DNA of 64,000 nucleotides from the NCBI RefSeq assembly GCF_042684645.1, contig NZ_JBHULV010000016.1:12797-76796 (forward strand), read 5' to 3'. This document shows positions 26,929 to 36,800 of this stretch, piece by piece (within the stretch, counting starts at the first letter, position 1; each line of letters begins with the position of its first letter). The stretch is from Pseudopedobacter alpinus. Its GTDB lineage: Bacteria; Bacteroidota; Bacteroidia; Sphingobacteriales; Sphingobacteriaceae. The translations under genes were made by a program, and so were the position numbers. The notes below the pieces were generated by a model. That model had not been told where the DNA came from, made no database searches, and worked only from the letters and a program-made list of their open reading frames with translations.

Positions 26929-27626
26929 ATGAAAACATCAATTTTAATAGTTACAGTTATTTCTTTTTTGGGGTTAACAAATTACTGTTGCACAAATACA
27001 AATATCCCAAAAGATTTTGTTGAAAGTGCTCCATCACAACTAAAAAAAGAATCATATTCAAATAATAAATTTGGAGTTGAAATAAATAATGGAAAACTTA
27101 AAATTAAAAAAGTAAATGATACTAATGAATGTGGACTAATTATATCAAATGGTAAGCTTATAGGAATTGATAGAGGAGAATGGGGTGGAAAATTAAGTTT
27201 CACTCCTAACGATAAATCGAAAAAAAGTTTTCAAATTAAGGAAGGAAACATCAAATTTATTTTCAAGCTCTCTAATAACCTTTATTTTATTGAAGGACTA
27301 GCTCATGATAAAATCAATGAAGGTACTTTATACAAATTAGTTGCACACAAAAATAGCTTTTCTTATAAAAAAATATACTATTTTAACGAAGCACCAGAAG
27401 TTTTTAAAATATTTCAGAACAAACTAATAATTGCTACTAAGAAAAATTTATATTCATTTCATAATCTAAAAAAAGTACTTATTTAAAAAATATTTTTCCT
27501 GAGGGTTTCGATCCAAATTCAATAGCCGTAATAGATGATGAAAATATCTTCATCGGAATAAATGGTGGTATAGCAAAAATTGACTTATCTGTAATGAATT
27601 TTACATATTATAAACAAGACAATTAA
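26929..27626 (+). pseudogene. Secreted beta-propeller-like protein gene, frameshifted
   Basis: The ATG abuts the dnaE stop. The first frame gives 185 residues with a signal-like N-terminus (hydrophobic residues 4-18, then Cys residues; a weak lipobox). The frame ends at 27484-27486, but reading continues in the -1 frame to a stop at 27624-27626 with 50 or so residues of normal composition (FPEGFDPNSIAVIDDENIF and so on). The switch lies at a run of seven As (27468-27474) in the codons CTA AAA AAA GTA. One extra A would join the frames into about 232 residues. The run is also a slippery sequence for -1 shifting. Function unknown. Confidence 0.7.
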
Positions 27627-27645
27627 ATTCTATTATGCAGTCCAA

Positions 27646-27673
27646 GCAGAGTCTCCTTTTTCAGGGACTCTGC
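27646..27673 (+). terminator. Hairpin downstream of the frameshifted gene
   Basis: GCAGAGTC pairs with GACTCTGC around a 12-base interior that can add a CC/GG pair. It is followed by GCTATTT, a weak T-run. Confidence 0.6.
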
Positions 27674-27822
27674 GCTATTTAACCCCTACATTTTAGATTT
27701 TTCTCCGTCAGCAGTTGATTAACCTGTCGAAGCCAATAAATTCAATAAGATTGAGGCAAACAAAATCTCTCCAAAATTCTCCTTATCTTGTATTATCATA
27801 ACCCACACTCAAACAACAAATT

Positions 27823-29130
27823 ATGAAATCAAAACTTACCCTTTTTCTATTTTCCTTTTTTGCCATCGCAACCTTTGCTCAAACATCCGCCTTAAAACAG
27901 AAAATATCCCAAAAAACAGATGTTATTGAACAAAAAGTTATTGATTGGAGAAGAGATTTTCATCAAAATCCAGAATTAGGCAACCACGAGTTTAGAACTG
28001 CTGAAATTATAGCCAAACATTTAAAATCTCTAGGAATTGAAGTTACCACCAGTGTTGCGAAAACTGGCGTAATTGGTATTTTAAAAGGCGGCAAACCTGG
28101 CCCTGCTGTAGCGATTAGGGCAGATATGGATGGTTTACCAGTAATTGAACGGACTCCTCTCCCATTTGCATCTAAAGTGAAAACTCAATTTAACGGACAA
28201 GAAGTTGGGACAATGCATGCTTGCGGACATGATTCGCACATGGCTATTTTAATGGGAGTTGCGGAAGTGCTTTCTTCAATGAAAAAAGACTTAAAAGGAA
28301 CGGTTAAATTTATATTTCAACCTGCAGAAGAAGGTCCGCCGTTTGGTGAGGAAGGTGGAGCTGAATTAATGGTAAAAGAAGGTGTATTGGAAAACCCAAA
28401 AGTTAATGTTGTTTTTGGTTTACACATTAACTCGCAAACAGAAGTTGGAAAAATTACTTATCGCCCAGGAGGTACAATGGCCGCCGTAAACGATATGAAA
28501 ATTACGGTTAAAGGCCTACAAGCTCATGGCGCTTACCCTTGGTCGTCAATTGACCCAATTGTAGTTTCTGCACAAATTATTAATGCGCTTCAAACTATTG
28601 TTAGTCGTAATTTAAATGTAACAGAAAATGCTGGTGTGGTTACTATTGGTTCTATTCATGGTGGTTTACGTTCTAATATTATCCCCGAAGAAGTAGTGAT
28701 GATGGGTACTGTAAGAAATTTGAGCAAAGAAGATGAAGAGATGTTTATCAGCAGGATAAAAACCATTGTTACCAAAACTGCAGAAGCTGCTGGCGCAACT
28801 GCCGAAGTTAAAATTCCGTTTAGTGTGCGTTACCCTGTATCATATAACGACCCTTCGCTTACCGCTAAAATGCTTCCAACTTTGCAAGCTGTTGCTGGTA
28901 AAGAAAATGTTTTATTAAAAGCAGCTGTAACTGGTGCGGAAGATTTTTCTTTCTTTCAAGAAAAAGTACCCGGTTTATTTATCTTCTTAGGAGGAATGCC
29001 TAAAGGACAAGACCCATTAAAAGCTCCATCACACCATACTCCCGATTTTTTTATCGACGAAAGTGGGTTTACTTTAGGTGTTAAAGCCTTAGCTGGTTTG
29101 ACTGTGGATTTTATGGAAGGAGTTAAATAG
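27823..29130 (+). CDS. M20 family amidohydrolase, exported
   Basis: A zinc-dependent amidohydrolase of the M20D (IAA-amino acid hydrolase/hippuricase) type, 435 residues with a signal peptide (FFAIATFAQ), so it acts in the periplasm or outside. Metal-binding and catalytic motifs are intact: MHACGHDSH near residue 130, QPAEEGPPFGEEGG near residue 166, GLHIN near residue 202, GAEDFSFF near residue 380 and HHTPDF near residue 405. A dimerisation domain lies at about residues 215-330. The substrate is unknown; related enzymes cleave N-acyl amino acids. Monocistronic. Confidence 0.93.
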   Translation: MKSKLTLFLFSFFAIATFAQTSALKQKISQKTDVIEQKVIDWRRDFHQNPELGNHEFRTAEIIAKHLKSLGIEVTTSVAKTGVIGILKGGKPGPAVAIRADMDGLPVIERTPLPFASKVKTQFNGQEVGTMHACGHDSHMAILMGVAEVLSSMKKDLKGTVKFIFQPAEEGPPFGEEGGAELMVKEGVLENPKVNVVFGLHINSQTEVGKITYRPGGTMAAVNDMKITVKGLQAHGAYPWSSIDPIVVSAQIINALQTIVSRNLNVTENAGVVTIGSIHGGLRSNIIPEEVVMMGTVRNLSKEDEEMFISRIKTIVTKTAEAAGATAEVKIPFSVRYPVSYNDPSLTAKMLPTLQAVAGKENVLLKAAVTGAEDFSFFQEKVPGLFIFLGGMPKGQDPLKAPSHHTPDFFIDESGFTLGVKALAGLTVDFMEGVK

Positions 29131-29214
29131 TTCTATCAAATAATTAAACCATCATGAATTATTAACAGCTTGTTTTTTAAAACAATAAAAGTTAATTTTG
29201 ATTAAATAGAAATA

Positions 29215-29424
29215 ATGACATCCCTTACCCTCTATACAAAATTAGAAACTTTGCCTCCTAATCTAAAAAAGGAAGCTAAGAATTTTATTGAATCATTAAT
29301 AAAAAAGACAAATAAACAAAAAGAGCAACAAATCAATCAGCCGAAATTTGGTAGTTTGAAAGGAAAAATCACTTTATCTGAAGATTTTGATGATTCTCTG
29401 GATGTGTTTAATGATTACATGTGA
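29215..29424 (+). CDS. DUF2281-type antitoxin (VapB-like)
   Basis: A 69-residue protein with the DUF2281 pattern: an N-terminal helix LETLPPNLKKEAKNFIESLI and a C-terminal toxin-binding tail ending in EDFDDSLDVFNDYM. It is the antitoxin of a type II pair with the PIN toxin whose GTG start overlaps this gene's last codons (29421). The partner is frameshifted, so the antitoxin may be orphaned. It should bind the toxin and probably the operon promoter. Confidence 0.85.
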   Translation: MTSLTLYTKLETLPPNLKKEAKNFIESLIKKTNKQKEQQINQPKFGSLKGKITLSEDFDDSLDVFNDYM

Positions 29425-29809
29425 AAAGCTTTTTATTAGATACTCATACTTTCCTATGGTTTTTAAATGGAGATTATCAATTATCTGATAAAGCCAAATC
29501 AAATATTGAAGCAGTAGAAAATCGCAAGTTTATAAGTATTGCTTCTATTTGGGAAATAGCTATAAAATTAAGTTTAGGAAAACTATATTAGCAGTTACTT
29601 TAGAGGAATTAAAAAATGAGATTTTTAACAATAACTTTGAAATTTTGCCTTTAGACTTTGAGCATTTCATTCAACTCTCTTCTTTAGAAAACGCCCACAA
29701 AGACCCTTTTGATAGGATTATAATTGCACAAGCTATTGTAGAAAATTTAGAAATCATCTCTAAAGACACAAATTTCAAACGCTACAAAAAGACCAAAGTT
29801 TCTTGGTAA
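29421..29809 (+). pseudogene. PIN-domain toxin (VapC-like), frameshifted
   Basis: Starting with GTG, the frame reads LLDTHTFLWFL and then IWEIAIKLSLGKLY before a TAG at 29589-29591. The -1 frame continues from 29588 with LAVTLEELK, then DPFDRIIIAQA and SKDTNFKRY to a stop at 29809. Together these give all four acidic PIN residues (Asp, Glu, Asp, Asp), so the only damage is one missing base near 29583-29588. The VapC RNase would be about 129 residues. As it stands the toxin is inactive unless the base loss is a sequencing error. Confidence 0.85.
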
Positions 29810-29827
29810 TTCCTGATTTTAAATCCC

Positions 29828-30325
29828 TCAATAACTCTCCTTAAACCTTGTAAAATAACTATCAACAAACTTTAGCAACACCGCTAAATCAAATATTAAA
29901 AATCCGTAAAACAGATATGGGTAATTTTTAATTATTGATGCCATAGATGTATTAAAAGATAGATTCTGTAAAAAGCTACTGTTTTGTTCCGAAGTTCCTA
30001 AATTCCAATTTGTATTTAGAATTGCAACAGTAAAGCAAGCAGCCATTGCTAAAAAAAACAAACCGCCAATAGCATAAATTATACGATGATCAACTCTTGC
30101 TTTTTCACTTAGTGGCGGATTTATTTCGCTCATTATGTTAGCCGAAAACGCCATTGATGGTCCATCCAATTTTAAATATTTAAAATCTAAATTAACCGCA
30201 TTTAATTCATCAAATTTTTCTTGGGCTAAAGGATTTTCTTTCAAAAAAACTTCTAAATCTAAGCGTTCCTCAGCTGTAGCTAAGCCATCAATATAATCCC
30301 AAATTTTTTCTTCTAAATTTTTCAT
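29828..30325 (-). CDS. Anti-sigma factor-like membrane protein
   Basis: A 165-residue protein whose ATG overlaps the stop of the upstream ECF sigma gene (ATGA). The first 45 residues (EEKIWDYIDGLATAEERLDLEVFLKENP) fit the sigma-binding anti-sigma domain, without the zinc-binding His-Cys-Cys triad. Two membrane segments follow (about residues 85-105 and 138-158). It should hold the sigma factor at the membrane until a signal comes; the signal is unknown. Confidence 0.82.
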   Translation of the reverse strand: MKNLEEKIWDYIDGLATAEERLDLEVFLKENPLAQEKFDELNAVNLDFKYLKLDGPSMAFSANIMSEINPPLSEKARVDHRIIYAIGGLFFLAMAACFTVAILNTNWNLGTSEQNSSFLQNLSFNTSMASIIKNYPYLFYGFLIFDLAVLLKFVDSYFTRFKESY

Positions 30326-30903
30326 ATCAAATCCTTTACTTCATCCTTTAAAAGCAAATCTAATTTTTGCTTTAACTTGTGTCTTGCCCTATGCAATTTA
30401 ACTTTTACTGCGTTTGTTTCCATATTCATAACCTGGGCAATTTCTTCTAAAGATTGTTCGCCTTGGTAAAACAAGGTAATTACACTTGCATCATCTGGCA
30501 ACAGCATTTTAATAGCTTGGTTTACATAAAAGCTTCTAGATTTTAATTCAACCGAATTTTGATTATCAAAATCAACTCTATCTTCTATCTGAATATTACT
30601 ATTTTCATCATCAATTGAACTGGTATTTATCCGTATTTTACGCAGATGAGTCATTGCCGTATGGTAAACAATGGTGTATAACCAAGTGGTAAATTTACCT
30701 TCCTTTTTATAAGCACTTAATGATTTATATGCTTTTATAAAAGCATCTTGAGCAACTTCTTCCGCGGTTTCTCTTTGTTTTGTAAAACGCAAAGCCAAAG
30801 TAAAAGCATACGATTGATGCCGCTTTACTAAATGTGCAAACTGGTTTGTTTGTCCATTTAAAATAGCATCAATTAATTCGTTGTCTGTACTTATATTTCG
30901 CAT
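30322..30903 (-). CDS. ECF RNA polymerase sigma factor, first gene of sigma/anti-sigma operon
   Basis: A 193-residue ECF sigma factor. Region 2 is FTKQRETAEEVAQDAFIKAYKSL and KFTTWLYTIVYHTAMTHLRK; region 4 is QSLEEIAQVMNMETNAVKVKLHRARHKLKQKL. It is coupled to the anti-sigma gene by a four-base overlap. The promoter TGTAACCT-N16-GTCTTA upstream has the shape of an ECF promoter and is repeated divergently, which points to autoregulation. Confidence 0.93.
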   Translation of the reverse strand: MRNISTDNELIDAILNGQTNQFAHLVKRHQSYAFTLALRFTKQRETAEEVAQDAFIKAYKSLSAYKKEGKFTTWLYTIVYHTAMTHLRKIRINTSSIDDENSNIQIEDRVDFDNQNSVELKSRSFYVNQAIKMLLPDDASVITLFYQGEQSLEEIAQVMNMETNAVKVKLHRARHKLKQKLDLLLKDEVKDLI

Positions 30904-30913
30904 TTCTTACAAT

Positions 30914-30943
30914 TAAGACAACATAGTTATATGATAGGTTACA
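30914..30943 (-). promoter_or_regulatory. ECF-type promoter of the sigma/anti-sigma operon
   Basis: Minus strand: TGTAACCT (30943-30936), a 16-bp spacer, and GTCTTA (30919-30914). The ATG follows 10 bases later. Same boxes and spacing as the divergent promoter at 31065-31094. Confidence 0.8.
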
Positions 30944-31064
30944 TGTAAAATAATTTTATAAATGCTAAAAATAAGAATGCTGAGATAATAGAAAAATTTA
31001 GTAATTCACTGAATCCTTTTATATCGGTTTTAAAAATGGTTCGAAAATTATTTTTTATTGTTGC

Positions 31065-31094
31065 TGTAACCTGATTAAAAAGTTGGTGGTCTTA
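31065..31094 (+). promoter_or_regulatory. ECF-type promoter of the DUF6249-like gene
   Basis: TGTAACCT (31065-31072), a 16-bp spacer, and GTCTTA (31089-31094), 46 bases before the ATG at 31141. It matches the promoter of the neighbouring sigma operon exactly in both boxes and in spacing. Confidence 0.8.
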
Positions 31095-31140
31095 GTTTAG
31101 AAATCATAACAATTATTAATATAATTTAAAAATAAATACG

Positions 31141-31500
31141 ATGAGTTACCAAACAGAAATTTTGATTCCAATTACATTCTTTATCACGACTTTTGCAGCA
31201 ATTTTTGGCTTGCGTTATATGGTTAATAAAGAGCGCATGGCAATGATTGAAAAAGGTATAGATATCAGCTTTTCAAAATCGCAACCGCAACCTTACAAAA
31301 ACCTAAAATGGGGTTTGTTATTAATAGGCTTAGGTTTGGGTTTATTTATTGCCTACTTACTAGATTTTACGGTATTTAATAGCAGCAATGAGGATATGAA
31401 TAAAAAAGTGGTGTTTATCTACTTCTCATTAATGGCTATTTTTGGTGGCTTGGGCTTGTTTATTTCTTATTTGATAGAGAAAAAGGAAACGCTAAAATAA
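31141..31500 (+). CDS. DUF6249-like membrane protein
   Basis: A 119-residue protein with three hydrophobic segments (about residues 7-25, 57-75 and 92-111) and a basic loop with RYMVNKERMAMIEKG after the first. It fits the DUF6249 pattern of small Bacteroidota membrane proteins. Function unknown. It is divergent from an ECF sigma operon and has the same promoter boxes, so it is probably the sigma factor's target and may act in the stress response it governs. Confidence 0.8.
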   Translation: MSYQTEILIPITFFITTFAAIFGLRYMVNKERMAMIEKGIDISFSKSQPQPYKNLKWGLLLIGLGLGLFIAYLLDFTVFNSSNEDMNKKVVFIYFSLMAIFGGLGLFISYLIEKKETLK

Positions 31501-31510
31501 AAACAAAATA

Positions 31511-31556
31511 AAACAAAAAAGGCTTGGTTTGCAAAACAACCAAGCCTTTTTTGTTT
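31511..31556. terminator. Bidirectional terminator
   Basis: A perfect 19-bp stem, AAACAAAAAAGGCTTGGTT with its complement, with T-runs on both strands. It closes the DUF6249-like gene and the convergent tamL gene, and its right arm overlaps the tamL stop codon at 31555-31557. Confidence 0.92.
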
Positions 31557-33846
31557 AAAATGGATATCCAATTGCTAAATTGAATACTAAGTTTTCTCTT
31601 CGCCAATCCCTGTCTCCAAATTTAATGGCATCAAAAACCCATCTATCGCCTTTAGGCAAATATGGCTGTCTAATTGGGAAAGCTAAATCCAAACGTAATA
31701 TTAAAAAGGTTAAATCTAACCTTACACCTGCCCCGGCATCTGCGGCCAATTCACTTATAAATTCTTTACTAAAAGCAGCACCTTGTTTATTAACATCTTC
31801 ATTTAATAACCATATATTTCCAGCATCTACAAATAATGCCCCTTTAAAAATAGAGGTGAAATCATAACGATATTCTGTATTAAACTCCAATTTGATATCT
31901 CCAGATTGATCTGGTAAAAAAGAATTTTCGTCAACTACCAACCTAGAAGTACCTGGTCCAATAGATCTTGCTCTAAAACCTCTTAAACTGTTTGTACCAC
32001 CAATAAAAAACTGTTTAATAAATGGCATTTGCGATGAGTTGCCATATGGTAGCCCAAAGCCAGCAATAACCCTGCTGGCAACTGTAGATTTTGATCCAAA
32101 TTTTATATAATGCCTAAAATCGTTTTCAATTTTAAAGTACTGGCTAAATGGCACACTAAAAATTCTGGCTGTATCGCCATTCAAAACGTCTCCTTTTTTA
32201 AATAAACCTGTAACTGTACCAGCTAAATCGGCCTGACCTTTATAATAAAATGTATTCTTTTTTTGTGTTTCGGCAGTGGTTGTATAAGTATAACTGTAAG
32301 ACGGACCGAAAATTAATTGCTTATCAATTACCCTTTGTAAACTTGGGATGCTATCGGCCTGTCTTTGATAAAGATCTGATATGTTAGAGGAATTGGTATA
32401 AGTAATTTCGGATAATTTTAAAGAGTGTTCTTTTCGTACATTTTCTTTCCATAAATAACCAAAAGAACCGCGGAAAGTATTTAGAGAATACAATTGTGAT
32501 CTGTTTTGATACTCGAAACCTATTGTTGCAACTGTTTTTGGCGTAAATGCAGAAACAGATTTGAATTTAACAAATGGTGTTACAAATTTAGGCCAAATTA
32601 AGCTAGCATCACCACCAAAACGCAAAACATTAAAGCCACCATTTTGTCCAGAAACTTGGGTTTCTAAACCAGCAAAGGCTGTAAGAGTTAGTTGTTCGGC
32701 ACCTCTAAAAGCATTTCTATTTGTCCAATTAATGTTTACTTCTGAACCTGTATAATTTGCAGAATTTGTTTTTCCTAATAATTCGACTCTTATAGATTTT
32801 TTAGGTAACGGGGTTAAATAATAATAAGCATCTAAAGCACTATTTAACGAATCTGAGGGTAAAAACTCATTTTTTACAAACTTAAAAGTACCCACATTAA
32901 CCAATCTGTTTAAAGATAAATTGTGGTCTGTTCTATTATAAATATCTCCTTTATTAAATTGCAAGGCCCTGTCAAAAACATCGGGCTTGAATCTTTTATT
33001 AGGGTCAACAATAATTAAATCTTTGTAAGTCTCTAAAGAATCAGTACTTTTTTGAAGGCTATCATTACCTAAACTGTAATCAGGGTAAACATAAATATCA
33101 CCAATACTATATACGTTTTTTGCTTTTGTAGGAGTTTCGTTCTTAATTTTTAGAATCATATCCACTTGGTGATTACCAACTGTACTATCAACTTGCGCTA
33201 ATAAATAATCAGACCCAAAATAAAAGAAACCTTTCTCTTTTAATTTAGCATCTATCCTATCTCTTTCTGCTTTAATTTTATCCAAATCATAAGGTTCTCC
33301 GGCTTTAAAATAGGTGGTTTCCTTTTCTTCATTAACAGCTAAACCTAATTTGCTAGAATCATTTGGGAAAATAACTTCTCTTATTTTGTATTGAAAATTT
33401 GGCCTAACCGTGTAAATTGCAGTTGCTCTTTTATTTTTCGAGGTAGAATCTGCATAAGCTCTACCTTTAAAGTAACCTCTATTATCTAACCTGTTTTCAA
33501 TCAGTTTTACGTTATAATCTAAATCAACTTTAGAAAAATAAACAGGCGCTTGGCCAAATTTGGTGTTTAAAAAATGTTTTAATCCTTTTTGTTTATCTGT
33601 TTTGGTGATATTATAAATCCATAATTTGGGTCTTAAACCTAAAATACTTGAATTAGGACGGGGTCTTAAAATACTTGTTAATTCTGTTTCCAAAATAGAT
33701 TTCTCTTTTTTTGTTACGCTATCGCCTTCAATATTTAGCTTAGCACCCATGTAAAGCAGTTCTCCTTTAGGTAAATATTTGGTATTACTACAAGATGTTG
33801 CAAACAAAGCAATTAATAATAAATATATGGTTGATTTGAATTTCAT
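31555..33846 (-). CDS. TamA-like Omp85 outer-membrane lipoprotein (TamL-like)
   Basis: An Omp85-family barrel of 763 residues. The ATG at 33846 is chosen because it gives a signal peptide with lipobox LFATSC, so the mature protein is lipidated at Cys19 or so; a frame opening 20 codons earlier would run into tamB. POTRA-like repeats are followed by a beta-barrel with the RGF motif in GGTNSLRGFRARSIGPG and a C-terminal NLAIGYPF ending in an aromatic residue. It starts one base after the tamB stop. It probably partners TamB in outer-membrane assembly or lipid transport; the lipidated form is a Bacteroidota variant. Confidence 0.9.
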   Translation of the reverse strand: MKFKSTIYLLLIALFATSCSNTKYLPKGELLYMGAKLNIEGDSVTKKEKSILETELTSILRPRPNSSILGLRPKLWIYNITKTDKQKGLKHFLNTKFGQAPVYFSKVDLDYNVKLIENRLDNRGYFKGRAYADSTSKNKRATAIYTVRPNFQYKIREVIFPNDSSKLGLAVNEEKETTYFKAGEPYDLDKIKAERDRIDAKLKEKGFFYFGSDYLLAQVDSTVGNHQVDMILKIKNETPTKAKNVYSIGDIYVYPDYSLGNDSLQKSTDSLETYKDLIIVDPNKRFKPDVFDRALQFNKGDIYNRTDHNLSLNRLVNVGTFKFVKNEFLPSDSLNSALDAYYYLTPLPKKSIRVELLGKTNSANYTGSEVNINWTNRNAFRGAEQLTLTAFAGLETQVSGQNGGFNVLRFGGDASLIWPKFVTPFVKFKSVSAFTPKTVATIGFEYQNRSQLYSLNTFRGSFGYLWKENVRKEHSLKLSEITYTNSSNISDLYQRQADSIPSLQRVIDKQLIFGPSYSYTYTTTAETQKKNTFYYKGQADLAGTVTGLFKKGDVLNGDTARIFSVPFSQYFKIENDFRHYIKFGSKSTVASRVIAGFGLPYGNSSQMPFIKQFFIGGTNSLRGFRARSIGPGTSRLVVDENSFLPDQSGDIKLEFNTEYRYDFTSIFKGALFVDAGNIWLLNEDVNKQGAAFSKEFISELAADAGAGVRLDLTFLILRLDLAFPIRQPYLPKGDRWVFDAIKFGDRDWRRENLVFNLAIGYPF

Positions 33847-33847
33847 G

Positions 33848-36800
33848 TTATTTGCTCTCTGTATTTTGTTCTTGTTTATCTGTTTTTTTCTCTCTCGATC
33901 TTTCAAACAGCTCTCTAAATCTATTGTAATCCATAGTTATTACAAAACCTAAACCTGTTTCAATTACTTGGCCTTGTAATGCAACTTGATATTGATTTTT
34001 TCGATATGCTCTGAGTAAATATCTACCGTCTTTAGATAAAGAATAATCTACTGCTACATCACCCGCAATATTATTAGCTTGTTGATTACTTTGTTGCGGA
34101 CCTTCTAAACCAAAACTACTTCCAATAGTAACTTTTAACCTATCGTTTAACAACCTTTTTGATAAACCAACATTCAAATCTGTTCTGTTTTCACGATTTC
34201 CAGTCGTATAATCATCAGAAGACTCCAAATCGAAATTAAGCTCAACTCCTTCAATTAAATCACCTGCAAAATCATTCAATTGTTGTGATATTATTTTACT
34301 TACACTTTGTCTCACTAAAGATTCTGCCCCACCAGAACCAGCCTCGCTTGCAAACGGATTTTCTCCAATAAACCTATTCAACAATAGCAACGCAAATACT
34401 TGCTTGTTAAGCTCTGATGGTTGTTGCCTTAATTGTTGCAATTTAATTTTAGTGTTATCAATAACTTCTGATGAAACATTGTAGTTACCGTCTGGCAATA
34501 TGATATCAAAAGTTATTTCTGGTTTCAACAACTCGCCGTTCATTTTTAATAAAACATTAAATGGCAACTCTTGCTTGTATGTATTTCTTTGCGCTTGTGA
34601 TGCAGAGCCTAATTGGTCTCCTACCAAATCTATAGGTGCAGTTTCTGCAACGTAAATTGCAGTAACATTCAAACTTGCCGACATTGGCTCACCCGTCCAT
34701 AAAACGGTACTTCCTTTGTCTATCTTAAACTGGCGTTTTATAAAATTGAAAGACATTTCATAAAAACCTTCTTGCAATTCATACTTTCCGGTTAAAGAAA
34801 CTTTACCAGATGGGTCAATACCTGCACTTAATTCTGCTTCCCCTTTTATTTTAACAAAATCACCGTTCCCTTTATCAATCACCATTGTTAAAGCAGCTTC
34901 GGGGTCAACTTCAATATTTACATTTAAAGTCATCCCTGTTATTTCGGTTTTATTTAAAGAATCCGGTAAAACAAAAGCTTTATTAAATTCGGGGTCATCC
35001 TGGTCTACAAATTCAACAATACCCTCTCTTTCTGCAATTCCAGGGTCAGTTTGCGGTAAAACCAAAGTTAATTCAGTTTCCTTATTAATTTTTAAACTAC
35101 CATCAACAATTGGGTTGTCTAAATCTCCTTTTATACGTAAGCGAGTGTCAAAAAACAGCTTTCCATAAAACAGGTCGTTATCTTTTTCGGTAGAGTTTAC
35201 CGCCATAAAATTATCAGCATCTACCTCTAAATTAAACCTGAAATCTGTAAATGTTTGGGTATAAATTGCGCCGTTAACAGTCAAATTATTATTTGCAGAA
35301 TCTTTTAATGCAAACTCATTAAATAAAATCCCATCGCCATTAAACTCAATTTTATCAGAACCAACCTTGTAGTACGTATTTAACATTGTAATTCTAAAAG
35401 CGGCATCGTTAAAAGCTACATCTCCTATCACTTTTGGTGCATCAACACTACCGGTAATTTTAAATGCTCCATTTAAATAACCTATGGCATCCGTCATGTT
35501 TCCTAGAGTAAAACCTTGTATGCTTTTTAAATTTAAACGCTGCATATCCAAATCCATATCAAAACCGCTGTTGCTGATATTGTAAGAACCTAACAAATTT
35601 ACTTGGTTACCATTGCCTGTAATAGCTACATCTGCATTAAAAATATCAGGCGTATTATTATTTACTTTTACAGCAACATTTCCTACGGTATCTGTCATAA
35701 AGTTAAAGTCCTTTATGTTCATATCTGCATTAAAAGTTGGCGTTGTTGTTAGATTTTTAGCCAGCACTTTTCCGTTAATTATACCACCAGCCAATAAAGA
35801 GTCTTTAGAAATAATATTTGTAATTGTTTCTATTCTAAAATTGGTAAAATCAATATCTAGAGGTGCATTAGGTGCAGTATTTTGCGACTGAATTTTAATT
35901 GATTGACCGGTGTTACTTAACACAAAATTATTGGCATAAACCCCGTTTCCGCCAAACCGTATAATGTTATCATTACTAACTTTCCAATTATCATAGTTAA
36001 GTTTAAGGCCATCCAAATTTAACCTAAACTCACTGTCTTTATTTTCTAATGCTTTTAAATCACCAGCAATTAAATAGCGTTCTTTATCTTCTTTATCTAA
36101 AATAGACAACCTATAATCCAATAAATTGTCTTTTAATTGCCCAGTTAAACTTGTATGTGGCAACAATAGCGAAGCGCTTTTTATTTCATCTATTATCAAG
36201 CTGTAATTTAATGCAGCACTATCTGTATTTAATTTTAAACTACCGTTAGATATGGTATATCCCGCATAAATCACTTTCGGAATTGTTCCGTTTACAATTA
36301 ATGTATCACCCTTGCTATTGTATCTTCCATCAATTACAATCGGCTCTATTCTGGTTAATGTTGGTACCAAAGCATATAAAATTGGATCGTCAGAAACATT
36401 CATTTTAAAAGCAAACTGTTGCGATTTTAAAGTATCAGGTCTTGTTGTTGCTAAACCAGTATCGTAATATTTTGCAATGGTATTATTTAAAGCGGCAGCA
36501 ACTTCCGTTAATTGGTATTTACCATCAATACTGGCAGATAATATTTGAGAAGTTAATTTTAAACTATTTTTATTGGCTGTTGCCGATGATATTACTTTTA
36601 CAGAATCTAATTGATAACGCTCTTTAGCATCGGCAATTAACAGTTTGGTTAAATAAATACTTCCGTTTAAATAATTTGGATCTAAAGTTTCAATATCAGC
36701 ATCTAAAATACCTCTTAATTTTAATGGAGTGGTGTATAAATTTAATGCTTTTAAATCTACACTATCCAAATTCAATTTCATTTTAACCGATGGGTATTTA

